A DNA stretch of 64,000 nucleotides from Clostridia bacterium. GTDB taxonomy: Bacteria; Bacillota; Clostridia; Oscillospirales; Acutalibacteraceae. The notes under the pieces were generated by a model, which saw nothing but the letters and a program-made list of their open reading frames with translations, was not told where the DNA came from and made no database searches. Positions 43,089 through 53,197 of this stretch are shown in pieces. The stretch's first letter is position 1. Every line of letters starts with the position of its first letter. A program made the position numbers and the translations under genes. The DNA lies in contig JAFNVC010000016.1 in NCBI GenBank assembly GCA_017379935.1, forward strand, positions 1 to 64,000, in the 5' to 3' direction.

Positions 43089-44363
43089 TTACTTCTGAAG
43101 AAGCTTTTCAACTGCAGCGAGCTTTACGCAGATTGCAAGGAGCTCAACCGCCTTTTCAAGCTCTTCGACTGAAGGGAATGACGGAGCAATACGGATATTG
43201 CTGTCGTCGGGATCAATTCCATAGGGGTAGGTTGCACCGACTGTTGTAAGTGTAAGTCCTGCTTCCTTACAAAGCGCGCCTACTCTCTTTGCACAGCCGT
43301 TCATAACATAAAGGCTGACGAAATATCCGCCGTTGGGATTGTTCCAGCGTGCGATACCCGTACCGTCAAACTCTTTCTTGAAGCCCTCCGTTACTGCCTC
43401 AAACTTAGGTCTGAGGATTTCGGCATGCTTCTTCATATGAGCCTTGATGCCGTCAAGATTTTTGAAATATCTTGCGTGACGCAGCTGATTCATCTTATCG
43501 TGAGAGATAACCTGAATGGTAAGTCTTGCAAGGATATCCTTAACATTTGCATCAGAAGCGGCAAGAGCGGAAACGCCTGCGCCCGCAAAGCTGATTTTTG
43601 ACGTTGAGCAAACCTCGATAAACATATCCTCGCTGCCGTATTCCTTGGCAACGTCAAAAATATTGAGAAGCTCGTCGGGAGTATCATTGATATCGTGAAC
43701 GATGTAAGCGTTATCCCAGATAACTCTGAAATCCTTCGCAGCGGGCTTAAGAGCTGCAAAGCGTCTTACAACCTCATCAGAGAAGGTGATTCCGTCGGGA
43801 TTCGAGTATTTCGGTACGCAGAACGCACCCTTCACACTTTTATCCTTAACCAATTCTTCGATAGCATCCATATCAGGACCGTCTTCAAGCATTTTAACGG
43901 TAATCATTTCAATACCGAAATGCTCAAGAATTGAGAAATGTCTGTCATAACCGGGGGCGGGGCAAAGGAATTTTATCTTACCCTGCTTTACCCATGGCTC
44001 ATCACCGCAGCCGAACATCATACACTGTGCGATATAGTCATACATAATAGTAAGACTTGCCGTACCGAAAATAATAGTGTTTTTCATCGGAACGTCCAGA
44101 ATTTCGGCGAAGAGCTGTCTTGCTTCGTCAATGCCGAGGAGAAGACCGTAGTTTCTTGTATCTGTTCCGTCAACTGATTTTACATCACTTGTGGAATTAA
44201 AAACGTCAAGCACCTCGTTGGAAAGGTCGAGCTGATCCTTGTTCGGCTTACCTCTTGACATATCAAGCGAGAGGCCGAGAGATTTGAAATCCTCATACTT
44301 TTTCTCCAGCTCACCTTTGAGTGAAAGTAATTCTTCTTTTGATAATTGATTGTATTGTGCCAT
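43089..44363 (-). CDS. Aspartate-type aminotransferase (PLP, class I/II)
   Basis: 424 residues from ATG 44363, with GGAG upstream; the frame continues 14 codons further back through the hairpin at 44380. The start MAQYNQLSKEELLSLKGEL then LDMSRGKPNKDQLDLS identifies the PF12897-type branch, related to mycobacterial Rv3722c aspartate aminotransferase. PLP-site signs are SLTIMYDYIAQC, PKYSNPDG, DNAYIVHD and the Lys in CSTSKISFAGAG. It moves amino groups between aspartate or alanine and a 2-oxoacid. First gene of a two-gene unit with the acyl-CoA synthetase. Confidence 0.87.
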   Translation of the reverse strand: MAQYNQLSKEELLSLKGELEKKYEDFKSLGLSLDMSRGKPNKDQLDLSNEVLDVFNSTSDVKSVDGTDTRNYGLLLGIDEARQLFAEILDVPMKNTIIFGTASLTIMYDYIAQCMMFGCGDEPWVKQGKIKFLCPAPGYDRHFSILEHFGIEMITVKMLEDGPDMDAIEELVKDKSVKGAFCVPKYSNPDGITFSDEVVRRFAALKPAAKDFRVIWDNAYIVHDINDTPDELLNIFDVAKEYGSEDMFIEVCSTSKISFAGAGVSALAASDANVKDILARLTIQVISHDKMNQLRHARYFKNLDGIKAHMKKHAEILRPKFEAVTEGFKKEFDGTGIARWNNPNGGYFVSLYVMNGCAKRVGALCKEAGLTLTTVGATYPYGIDPDDSNIRIAPSFPSVEELEKAVELLAICVKLAAVEKLLQK

Positions 44364-44379
44364 ATATATCTCCAAACTG

Positions 44380-44402
44380 AAGGGGCACATTCCGTGCCCC
44401 TT
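44380..44402 (-). terminator. Hairpin between the alpha/beta hydrolase and aminotransferase genes
   Basis: AAGGGGCAC-GGAAT-GTGCCCCTT on the minus strand. The following sequence TTCAGTTT is a weak T-run, so it may be a partial terminator or an RNA-processing hairpin. Confidence 0.45.
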
Positions 44403-44410
44403 CATTATTA

Positions 44411-45376
44411 TTATGCTTTTGCTGATTCTTTTTTGTCCATATGCTTTGCTATGAACTCTTTAATCTTATTCTCGTACTCTTCCTTAGCGTTGTAGTAGCT
44501 GAATGCGTGAGCGGTTTCTGGAACCCAGAGGCAGTCCTTCTCGACCTTACAGGCCTCATAGAGCTTTTTGCCGTGTTCAAAGGGAACAAAGGTATCCTCC
44601 ATACCGTGAACGAAGAGCATCGGATTTTTTGCCTTAGGCATATTCTTGAGAGGATCGCTTTCCTCGAAGAAATAGCCCGCCTTGATTTTTGCGAACACAC
44701 TTCCGAGATGAACGAGCGGCTCAAAGCGGAAGCCCGACATACCCTTGAAGGTGTTATTCATAATTTCGACCGCTGACGTGAATCCGCAATCCTCGATAAT
44801 AATCTTGACCTGATCGGGCGGTGACATCATATTGCAGTTCATAACCGTTGCCGCACCCATTGAAATGCCGTGAAGGATAATTTCGATATCCTCACCGAAG
44901 CGGTTTATAAGATAGTCTACCCAAAGAAGGATATTTTTTGCATCGGGAGCGCCGAAGCCTATGTAATCACCCTCACTTCTGCCGTGACCTGTAAGGTCGG
45001 GAAGAAGATAGTTGTAGCCGAGATCATTATGATAGAACGGTGCAAAATGGCTGAACTCATCAGGACCGTTGCACTTATAGCCGTGAACACAGATAACAAA
45101 GCGCTTCGACTTCTTCTTTGCAGGAAGGAACCACGCTCTCATATTATCACCGCGCACGCCCTTGATAGAAAGATCTTCAGGCTCGCAGTTGAAAAAGTTG
45201 CGGTTATTTCTCTGTCTGATTTCCGCGCGCTTAATATAAACCTCACGTGTTTCGGGAGCCTTCTCCGCAAGGGGATCGGGACGCTTGATGGCAAAATTAC
45301 ATGCAATATTGCCTGCAACTGCGGCAACAGCGGTAACACCGAGAGCGGCTGTAGCGATTATACCCTTCTTTTTCAT
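44411..45376 (-). CDS. Membrane-anchored alpha/beta hydrolase
   Basis: 321 residues. An N-terminal helix (about 5-25) anchors the protein. FVICVHGYKCNGPDEF is the oxyanion region, LPDLTGHGRSEGD follows, the nucleophile is the Ser of HGISMGAA, and FVHGMEDTFVPFEHGK and ETAHAFSYY supply Asp and His. The set is that of a serine hydrolase of the peptidase S9/lipase-like class; the substrate is unknown. It follows nrdR after 18 bases on the same strand. Confidence 0.83.
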   Translation of the reverse strand: MKKKGIIATAALGVTAVAAVAGNIACNFAIKRPDPLAEKAPETREVYIKRAEIRQRNNRNFFNCEPEDLSIKGVRGDNMRAWFLPAKKKSKRFVICVHGYKCNGPDEFSHFAPFYHNDLGYNYLLPDLTGHGRSEGDYIGFGAPDAKNILLWVDYLINRFGEDIEIILHGISMGAATVMNCNMMSPPDQVKIIIEDCGFTSAVEIMNNTFKGMSGFRFEPLVHLGSVFAKIKAGYFFEESDPLKNMPKAKNPMLFVHGMEDTFVPFEHGKKLYEACKVEKDCLWVPETAHAFSYYNAKEEYENKIKEFIAKHMDKKESAKA

Positions 45377-45394
45377 AATATCATCCCTCTTGTA

Positions 45395-45853
45395 TTATTT
45401 TTTCTCACCGAGGAGCTTTGCAAGCTCATCCATAAAGGTGTTGATATCCTTGAACTGGCGGTAAACAGATGCAAAGCGGACATAAGCTACCTCGTCGGTA
45501 TCCTTAAGCTTATCCATCGCAAGCTCACCGATACGTGTTGCCGTAACCTCACGGTCAAGTGAATTCTGGAGTGTCAGCTCGATATCATCAACGATTTTCT
45601 CGATTGTATCGATAGAAACCGGACGCTTTTCGCAAGCTCTGAGAAGACCGTTGAACAGCTTTGCGCGGTCAAAGGATTCTCTTGACTTATCCTTCTTGAC
45701 AACGATGATCGGCACACTTTCGATAACCTCATAGGTGGTAAATCTCTTTGCGCAGCTCGTACACTCTCTGCGACGGCGGATGCGCTCACCCTCATCTGTG
45801 GGACGCGAGTCGATAACCTTGCTTTCGGAGAATCCGCAGAACGGACACTTCAT
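45395..45853 (-). CDS. nrdR: Transcriptional repressor NrdR
   Basis: 152 residues. N-terminal zinc ribbon [18 protein letters not shown] and [15 protein letters not shown], then an ATP-cone (residues about 48-140). NrdR senses ATP/dATP and represses ribonucleotide reductase genes at NrdR boxes; no nrd gene is in this window. AGGAAGTGACT precedes the ATG. Confidence 0.95.
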   Translation of the reverse strand: MKCPFCGFSESKVIDSRPTDEGERIRRRRECTSCAKRFTTYEVIESVPIIVVKKDKSRESFDRAKLFNGLLRACEKRPVSIDTIEKIVDDIELTLQNSLDREVTATRIGELAMDKLKDTDEVAYVRFASVYRQFKDINTFMDELAKLLGEKK

Positions 45854-46007
45854 AGTAAGTCACTTCCTTAAATCGGCGACAGATGAAGCCTGTTCGCCTG
45901 AATTTTTAATCGTACGGCGTATCAGACCGTTTTTCGTCCCGATACACCTTACACTATTGCATTATTAGAGGTATTATAGCATACATCTATATATAATTTC
46001 AATATTT

Positions 46008-46784
46008 TTATTGCATATTTTCTAAATATAGTTTTCCTTCGGATATTTCGGAGATTTCGCCGAAATTATGGCGGTAAAGCTCGATCAAAGCCGATTTATC
46101 GTAGCCAGCATTCCTCAGCTTTTTGAACAATGCCGCAAAGTCATATTCCCCTGCTCCCGGCACAAGACATTTCTCCGCACCGAGACCGTCAGAGATGTGC
46201 ACCTGATAAATTTTATTTCCGAGCCGTCTTATATATTCATCCTCACTGACACCGCAGCGACGGCACTGCTTGATATCAAGCACCATTTTAAAATCGTCGC
46301 CGACATTATCTGCAAGAGCCTTCATAAACCCGGGACTGCCGCAAAGATGATTGTGTACGTTTTCGTGGGCTATATATAGCCCCTGTTCTCGTGCGGCATT
46401 ATGCAGAAGAATATAATTCTCCGCATATCTGTCAGGCTCAATGCGCGCCTCGGAGCGTCCGCCGTGAATCACGACCATTTCGGCACCGAGCGCATTTGCC
46501 GCATCAAAGTACCGCTTATAAAACTCAATTCCGTCAAGCGTTCTGCGCTTATAGTCGCTGAACAGCAGATAGGTCTCATAAGCCGAGGTAAACGGATGCA
46601 CGGAACGGATCTCCATACCGTAGAAATCCTTGATTGCCTTCAGCTCACCGAGAATCGGATTTTCAAGCTCCGACGGGGAATTGAAGAATATCTCCGCCGT
46701 TTTTGCACCGAGCTCACCGACCGTGCGCAAAGCCTCCTCCGTATTCATCGGATAAAGGCAAGATGAAGAAGCACCTATTTTCAT
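46008..46784 (-). CDS. Sugar phosphate isomerase/epimerase-type TIM-barrel protein
   Basis: 258 residues from ATG 46784, preceded by GGTGATG; the frame is open five codons upstream. It begins MKIGASSSCLYPMNTEEAL and has ligand-bearing stretches MVVIHGGRSEAR, AHENVHNHLC, MVLDIKQCRRCG and QVHISDGLG, in the order seen in xylose-isomerase-like and endonuclease IV-like barrels. It probably acts on a sugar or related metabolite. It stands alone, upstream of and divergent from groESL. Confidence 0.78.
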   Translation of the reverse strand: MKIGASSSCLYPMNTEEALRTVGELGAKTAEIFFNSPSELENPILGELKAIKDFYGMEIRSVHPFTSAYETYLLFSDYKRRTLDGIEFYKRYFDAANALGAEMVVIHGGRSEARIEPDRYAENYILLHNAAREQGLYIAHENVHNHLCGSPGFMKALADNVGDDFKMVLDIKQCRRCGVSEDEYIRRLGNKIYQVHISDGLGAEKCLVPGAGEYDFAALFKKLRNAGYDKSALIELYRHNFGEISEISEGKLYLENMQ

Positions 46785-46881
46785 AAACATCACCATCACT
46801 ATATTAACACTATTTTATGATGTAGTAAAGTAACAGTTTCAGGCATAAATATTATAAAATTGTTAATTTTTAGAAAAGGGG

Positions 46882-46910
46882 TTGATTTTTTCTTAAAATG
46901 TGGCTAAAAT
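46882..46910 (+). promoter_or_regulatory. Promoter for groES-groEL
   Basis: TTGATT (46882-46887), 17-base spacer, TAAAAT (46905-46910). Confidence 0.7.
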
Positions 46911-46914
46911 AGAT

Positions 46915-46941
46915 TTAGCACTCGAAAGAAGAGAGTGCCAA
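46915..46941 (+). promoter_or_regulatory. CIRCE operator (HrcA binding site)
   Basis: TTAGCACTC (46915-46923), nine bases, GAGTGCCAA (46933-46941). One base differs from the usual GAGTGCTAA. Its place at the start of the groESL transcript is the classical one for heat-shock repression by HrcA. hrcA itself is not in the window. Confidence 0.9.
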
Positions 46942-46967
46942 AACTAATTTAAAACATATTTTTATAG

Positions 46968-48922
<1,955 letters not shown>

Positions 48923-48973
48923 GAAAGAGCGCACCGCGCACTTTCAAGGGTCTGCAACTTCACTTAAAAACCA

Positions 48974-49007
48974 AACAGGCTTACGGTTTTGCCGTAAGCC
49001 TGTTTTC
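48974..49007 (+). terminator. Terminator of groESL
   Basis: AACAGGCTTACGG-TTTTG-CCGTAAGCCTGTT then TTCG. It is also usable on the minus strand for the gene at 49014, and shares the CTTACGG core with 3878 and 36877. Confidence 0.75.
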
Positions 49008-49013
49008 GTATAA

Positions 49014-49808
49014 TTAATCCTTATCAAGAACTGCATCAAAAAATTCGCAATCATTTACATTACTATCCGAAACTTCTATCGAAACAATCCAACCTGCTAC
49101 ATCATCCGTGAAAACCTGCGGATTGTTCGTCTGTCTGATATGAACACAAACGGAATCTGAATTAAAATCTATATCCTTCAACCCAAACCGAAGCGTTCCG
49201 CTCGGAGCACTCACATAAACCAACAGCAGCGTATTTCTTTCAAAAAAATCTTCATCATATTTTTTCGCAGTTTCCTCAAAAGACGGCATTTCGTCATAGC
49301 CTTCATTAATAAAAATGTCCTCACCGTATTCTGACATTAATCGTTCAAGATCCTGCTGTGTATCTATTTTAAAAATCGGCAAATGTGTTTCCTCATTTGC
49401 ATTCAAATTGCTTTTATTCAAAGCACCGTTTACAAGCGAATTATACGCACCGTGATTCCAACTGCTTGCATACGAAACCATAGCTTTCAATTTTGTCTGT
49501 TCCGTGTTTTCTTCTTTGATATCGGCAAATGATTTCGAAATTTCATTTTGCTTTGTTTCGTCTGTTTTGTTAATTATTATTTTTTGAGTTTGCTCTGTAA
49601 TATTAACCGATGTAGAGGTTTCTTTCTGCTCGTTTGTCAGAAGAGCCGATGCTTCCGTATTGTAATTAACAGTATCAAACGGCTCAATCGCTCTTGCATA
49701 CTGTTCTTTTTTTATTACTCCGAACACAGAAATTAAGCAAACACAAGTACAAACCAGAAGCGACATAAAAACAAAAACTTTCTTTTCGAGACTAAAATCT
49801 TTCTTCAT
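49014..49808 (-). CDS. Membrane-anchored extracellular protein in a sigma-factor operon
   Basis: 264 residues. A short basic N-terminus, one transmembrane helix (about 11-31), then a 75-residue Thr/Glu/Lys-rich linker and a C-terminal globular domain (about 130-264) ending in CEFFDAVLDKD. I do not recognise the domain. It is the third gene after an ECF-type sigma factor and a membrane protein that looks like its anti-sigma factor, so it may be the output or a sensor of that system. A/T-richer than its housekeeping neighbours. Confidence 0.6.
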   Translation of the reverse strand: MKKDFSLEKKVFVFMSLLVCTCVCLISVFGVIKKEQYARAIEPFDTVNYNTEASALLTNEQKETSTSVNITEQTQKIIINKTDETKQNEISKSFADIKEENTEQTKLKAMVSYASSWNHGAYNSLVNGALNKSNLNANEETHLPIFKIDTQQDLERLMSEYGEDIFINEGYDEMPSFEETAKKYDEDFFERNTLLLVYVSAPSGTLRFGLKDIDFNSDSVCVHIRQTNNPQVFTDDVAGWIVSIEVSDSNVNDCEFFDAVLDKD

Positions 49809-49834
49809 AGCAATATACCTCCTTTAACCGTTTC

Positions 49835-50506
49835 TCACTTATTTATCTTTTTTATACCGTACGCATCTGCGCATCGTGTTGTGATAACAACCTCATAATA
49901 AAAAACATCCCCTTCAAGATGTATCAACAGATATTTTTCACCGTTCACATCCTTAAGTACTTTTTTTATATACGACTTATCAATATCAATCTTTGGATAA
50001 TCCTCTTTGTCAATAAAGCACATCGCGCAACGCACATACATCAAACGATAATTTTCTCTTTCTTCATCTGTTAAATGCGGACTGTCAATATATTCTTGTG
50101 TAACAATCATTTCAACATCAGTCGATGTGGCATCTTCGCTTTGTCCTGATGATTCACCAATTATGCTTGTAGGCTCGTAGCCGTCAGGGCTCGGTTTAGT
50201 CACATTCTCCTTTATTTGTGCAGAAACATGTGTACTCGGCACTTCTGTAAGGGTTGTACTGACCGTAGTATCTTCAATTCTGTCACTTGTTGAATTTACA
50301 GACAGATAGGCATCAGGAGCATTATCCTTGTTCGGGTTCACATTAACTCTCGCTTTGCTCAGTGTGAACAAAGCAACGAGACACACGCTCAGGCACGACA
50401 CCGCGGTAACTGAAGCTGCAATTTTTTTGTTTCTTTCCTTTATTTCTTTTTCTGCAACGGCTTTTTTTGCCATTATTCTCTCATAAGTTTCATCATAGGT
50501 TCTCAT
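49835..50506 (-). CDS. Putative anti-sigma factor (single-pass membrane protein)
   Basis: 223 residues from ATG 50506 (CTATGAG context; the frame is open four codons upstream). A charged cytoplasmic N-terminus of about 30 residues (MRTYDETYERIMAKKAVAEK) is followed by one transmembrane helix (about 33-55) and an acidic, Ser/Thr-rich extracellular part with a folded C-terminal region. The start overlaps the sigma gene by 14 bases. This topology and position are typical of anti-sigma factors, although no zinc-binding anti-sigma motif is visible. Assignment is inference from context. Confidence 0.6.
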   Translation of the reverse strand: MRTYDETYERIMAKKAVAEKEIKERNKKIAASVTAVSCLSVCLVALFTLSKARVNVNPNKDNAPDAYLSVNSTSDRIEDTTVSTTLTEVPSTHVSAQIKENVTKPSPDGYEPTSIIGESSGQSEDATSTDVEMIVTQEYIDSPHLTDEERENYRLMYVRCAMCFIDKEDYPKIDIDKSYIKKVLKDVNGEKYLLIHLEGDVFYYEVVITTRCADAYGIKKINK

Positions 50507-51050
50507 AGATAAAACCATCCCTTTCCAATTGTATTTTCAATGCCTTTCTTGCCTTATAGACAAGGTTCCCCGTAGTATGTACGCTTTTTCCGACAATTTT
50601 CGAGGCTTCTTTGTTGCTCATACCCTCAAAATACACCAGCCAAAGAATCTGCTGATATTCAGAAGAAAGCTTTTTGATTGAACGGTGCAGTTGGATTTTC
50701 TGTTCATCCTTTAAATACATTCGTTCCAATTCAATTTCATCATCCGAAAATTCCGAAAGACTTTCAAGCGGTACTTTACCGTGACGCGAGTTTTTTCGCC
50801 AATAATCTCTTGCAAGATTTCCCGCGATGGTGTACAGCCACGTTTTAAAGGAGGCTTTTCCGTTGTATTTCGGCTTTTTCATTATCAGCTTTAAAAACAC
50901 GTCTTCTGCAATATCTTCCGCTTCGGCGGCATTTTGAGTGAATGAATTGATATATAAAATCAATCCGTCTCGGTATAAGTGTATTATCTCAACAATCCCT
51001 GTTTCGTCCCCTGCAAGAAAACGGCGGTAGCTACTTGCACCGTTATCCAT
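50493..51050 (-). CDS. ECF-type RNA polymerase sigma factor
   Basis: 185 residues. Region 2: ILYINSFTQNAAEAEDIAED and FKTWLYTIAGNLARDYWR. Region 4: LSSEYQQILWLVYFEGMSNK then EASKIVGKSVHTTGNLVYKA. The two regions are joined by a short acidic linker as in extracytoplasmic-function sigma factors. It should direct RNA polymerase to a small regulon when its anti-sigma partner releases it. Possible self-regulation: the sequence upstream (51093-51120) can be read as a sigma-A promoter or as a GAAC...CGTA-type ECF promoter. Confidence 0.85.
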   Translation of the reverse strand: MDNGASSYRRFLAGDETGIVEIIHLYRDGLILYINSFTQNAAEAEDIAEDVFLKLIMKKPKYNGKASFKTWLYTIAGNLARDYWRKNSRHGKVPLESLSEFSDDEIELERMYLKDEQKIQLHRSIKKLSSEYQQILWLVYFEGMSNKEASKIVGKSVHTTGNLVYKARKALKIQLERDGFIYENL

Positions 51051-51092
51051 ACGAAGCCTCCTCTCTGAAAGGAATAATTAAGCCTTTCATCT

Positions 51093-51120
51093 ATTATACG
51101 AAACCGAACAAAAAAGTTCA
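51093..51120 (-). promoter_or_regulatory. Promoter region of the sigma-factor operon
   Basis: Minus strand TGAACT (51115-51120), 16-base spacer, TATAAT (51093-51098). The same stretch has GAAC and CGTA elements that could be an ECF-type promoter. Confidence 0.5.
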
Positions 51121-51180
51121 CGGTATTTTTTCAAAAAGCTGTAAAAAAACAAGTATTTTACAAAATTTGCCGTAACTGTG

Positions 51181-51209
51181 TTTACATTTTCAAAAAAAGT
51201 TGCTACAAT
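51181..51209 (+). promoter_or_regulatory. Promoter for the Gfo/Idh/MocA-nagB operon
   Basis: TTTACA (51181-51186), 17-base spacer, TACAAT (51204-51209). Confidence 0.65.
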
Positions 51210-51237
51210 GGATTTATCAATGTTTTGAGGTGATATT

Positions 51238-52305
51238 ATGAGTAAAAAATTAGGCGTTGCTATCATCGGCTGCGGTAACATTTCAGGTTCCCACATCCCC
51301 AATTATCTTAAGCTCGATAATGTCGAAATCAGATATTTCTGCGACATTATCCCCGAAAGAGCAGACAGAGCTGTTGAAAAATACGGCTGCGGTACTGCTG
51401 TATACAACTACAAGGAGCTTCTCGGCAAGGACGATATCGATATCGTTTCTGTCTGCACACATAACGATTTCCACGCTCCTATTTCTATCGACTTTATGCG
51501 CGACGGCAAGGACGTTCTCTGTGAAAAGCCTGCCGCAAGAACACTCGAAGAGGCTCTTGAGATGCAGAAGGTTGCTCACGAAACAGGCAGACTTCTTCAG
51601 ATCGGTGTTGTCAACCGCTTCTGCGACAACGTAAATCACGTTAAGAAGCTCATCGAATCAGGCGAGCTCGGCGAGGTTTATCAGGTTTATACAAGCTTCC
51701 GTGCTCACCGTTCAATTCCCGGTCTCGGCGGCGACTTCACAACGAAGGCTGTTTCGGGCGGCGGCGTTCTCATCGACTGGGGCGTTCATTACATCGACCT
51801 TGCTCTCTACTGCATCGGCGACCCGACTCCCCTCACCTGCTCGGGCGAGGCTTACTGCAAGCTCGGTAAGGATATGAAGGACTATGTCTGCACAAGCATG
51901 TGGGCAAGCGATACAGCAGATTTCGAAAAGGGCACTTATGACGTTGACGATTTCGTTTCAGGCTTTGTCCGCACAACGGGCGCTAACATCACAATCAACG
52001 GCGCATGGGCACAGAACATCGGCGAGGCTGAAACCTTCGTTGACTTCCTCGGCACAAAGGCAGGCGTTCGTCTCTACTACGGCGGAAAGTTCACAATGTA
52101 TTCAACTCTCAACGGTATGCTGACGGAAATCAAGACAGATTTCGCAACAACAGGCTTCGACTACGGCGCAGAAATCAAGGCTTTTGTTGAATCCGTTGAA
52201 ACAAGAGTTCCCAATCAGGCTCATATTGACAGAGCAGTTATCACCTCTAAGATTCTTGACGGTCTTTACAGATCTTCAGATGCAAAGAAAGAAGTAACAT
52301 TATAA
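51238..52305 (+). CDS. Gfo/Idh/MocA family oxidoreductase
   Basis: 355 residues. AIIGCGNISGSHIPNY near residue 8 is the nucleotide-binding motif, VLCEKPAAR near 95 holds the catalytic-site Lys, and GGGVLIDWGVHYIDLALY lines the active site. It should oxidise or reduce a sugar derivative with NAD(P). It is followed after 16 bases by nagB, so an amino-sugar or N-acetyl-sugar substrate is plausible. Differs clearly from the homologue at 3921. Confidence 0.87.
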   Translation: MSKKLGVAIIGCGNISGSHIPNYLKLDNVEIRYFCDIIPERADRAVEKYGCGTAVYNYKELLGKDDIDIVSVCTHNDFHAPISIDFMRDGKDVLCEKPAARTLEEALEMQKVAHETGRLLQIGVVNRFCDNVNHVKKLIESGELGEVYQVYTSFRAHRSIPGLGGDFTTKAVSGGGVLIDWGVHYIDLALYCIGDPTPLTCSGEAYCKLGKDMKDYVCTSMWASDTADFEKGTYDVDDFVSGFVRTTGANITINGAWAQNIGEAETFVDFLGTKAGVRLYYGGKFTMYSTLNGMLTEIKTDFATTGFDYGAEIKAFVESVETRVPNQAHIDRAVITSKILDGLYRSSDAKKEVTL

Positions 52306-52321
52306 TTCGGAGGACGTTAAA

Positions 52322-53044
52322 ATGGAAACCAGAATTTTTGAAAATGCAGAAGAAATCGCAGTTGCGGCTGCCGAGCTTTACAAGGAGCTTATCAACGCTA
52401 AGCCGAACGCAGTTTTAGGTCTTGCAACAGGCGCAACTCCCGTTCCTACATACGAAAACCTTATCAAGATGTACGAAAACGGTGAAATCAGCTTCAAGGA
52501 CATCACAACCTTCAACCTTGACGAGTATTGTGACCTTGACAAGTTCGATAAGAACAGCTACTACACATTTATGCACGAGAATCTTTTCTCAAAGGTTGAT
52601 ATCAACGAGGATAAGGTAAACTTCCTCGATGGTAACGCTCCCGACTGCGATGCTGAAAGCGCACGCTACGCTGAAGCTATCAAGGCAGCAGGCGGTATCG
52701 ACCTTCAGCTTCTCGGCATCGGCACAAACGGCCACATCGCATTCAACGAGCCCGCTGACGAATTCACCGACGAGGCCTTCAAGGTTACTCTTACACAGAG
52801 CACAATCGATTCCAACCAGAAGTACTTCGGCGACACTCCGATGCCGCGCTATGCTATGACAATGGGTATCGGCTCAATTATGCGTTCAAAGAAGATTCTT
52901 CTCATCGCAACAGGTGAAGCAAAGGCTGAGGCTATCAAGGCTCTCCACTCGGGTGAAATCACACCGAGAGTTCCCTGCTCAATCCTCAATAAGCACGATG
53001 ATGTTATCATTATGCTCGACAAGGCAGCAGCAAAGCTTCTTTAA
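52322..53044 (+). CDS. nagB: Glucosamine-6-phosphate deaminase
   Basis: 240 residues, full length. LGLATGATPVPTYENL, NLDEYCDL with the catalytic Asp, GIGTNGHIAFNEP with the active-site His, and KAEAIKALHSGEI are all present. It converts glucosamine-6-phosphate to fructose-6-phosphate and ammonia. CGGAGG precedes the ATG. It ends the operon that begins with the Gfo/Idh/MocA gene; a strong terminator follows. Confidence 0.95.
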   Translation: METRIFENAEEIAVAAAELYKELINAKPNAVLGLATGATPVPTYENLIKMYENGEISFKDITTFNLDEYCDLDKFDKNSYYTFMHENLFSKVDINEDKVNFLDGNAPDCDAESARYAEAIKAAGGIDLQLLGIGTNGHIAFNEPADEFTDEAFKVTLTQSTIDSNQKYFGDTPMPRYAMTMGIGSIMRSKKILLIATGEAKAEAIKALHSGEITPRVPCSILNKHDDVIIMLDKAAAKLL

Positions 53045-53060
53045 TATCTGATAAAAATCA

Positions 53061-53090
53061 ACCGCCTTATCGCAGGATAGGGCGGTTTTT
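53061..53090 (+). terminator. Terminator of nagB
   Basis: ACCGCCTTATC-GCAG-GATAGGGCGGT then TTTT. Confidence 0.85.
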
Positions 53091-53133
53091 CAGCACCAAA
53101 ATCATACATTATGTCTATTAAGTCATAAATTTA

Positions 53134-53162
53134 TTGCGCTTAACAAAATTTTATGCTATAAT
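53134..53162 (+). promoter_or_regulatory. Promoter for the second acyl-CoA synthetase
   Basis: TTGCGC (53134-53139), 17-base spacer, TATAAT (53157-53162). Confidence 0.65.
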
Positions 53163-53197
53163 TTCTCTAATCATAAATGATGGAGAGGTATGAAAAT

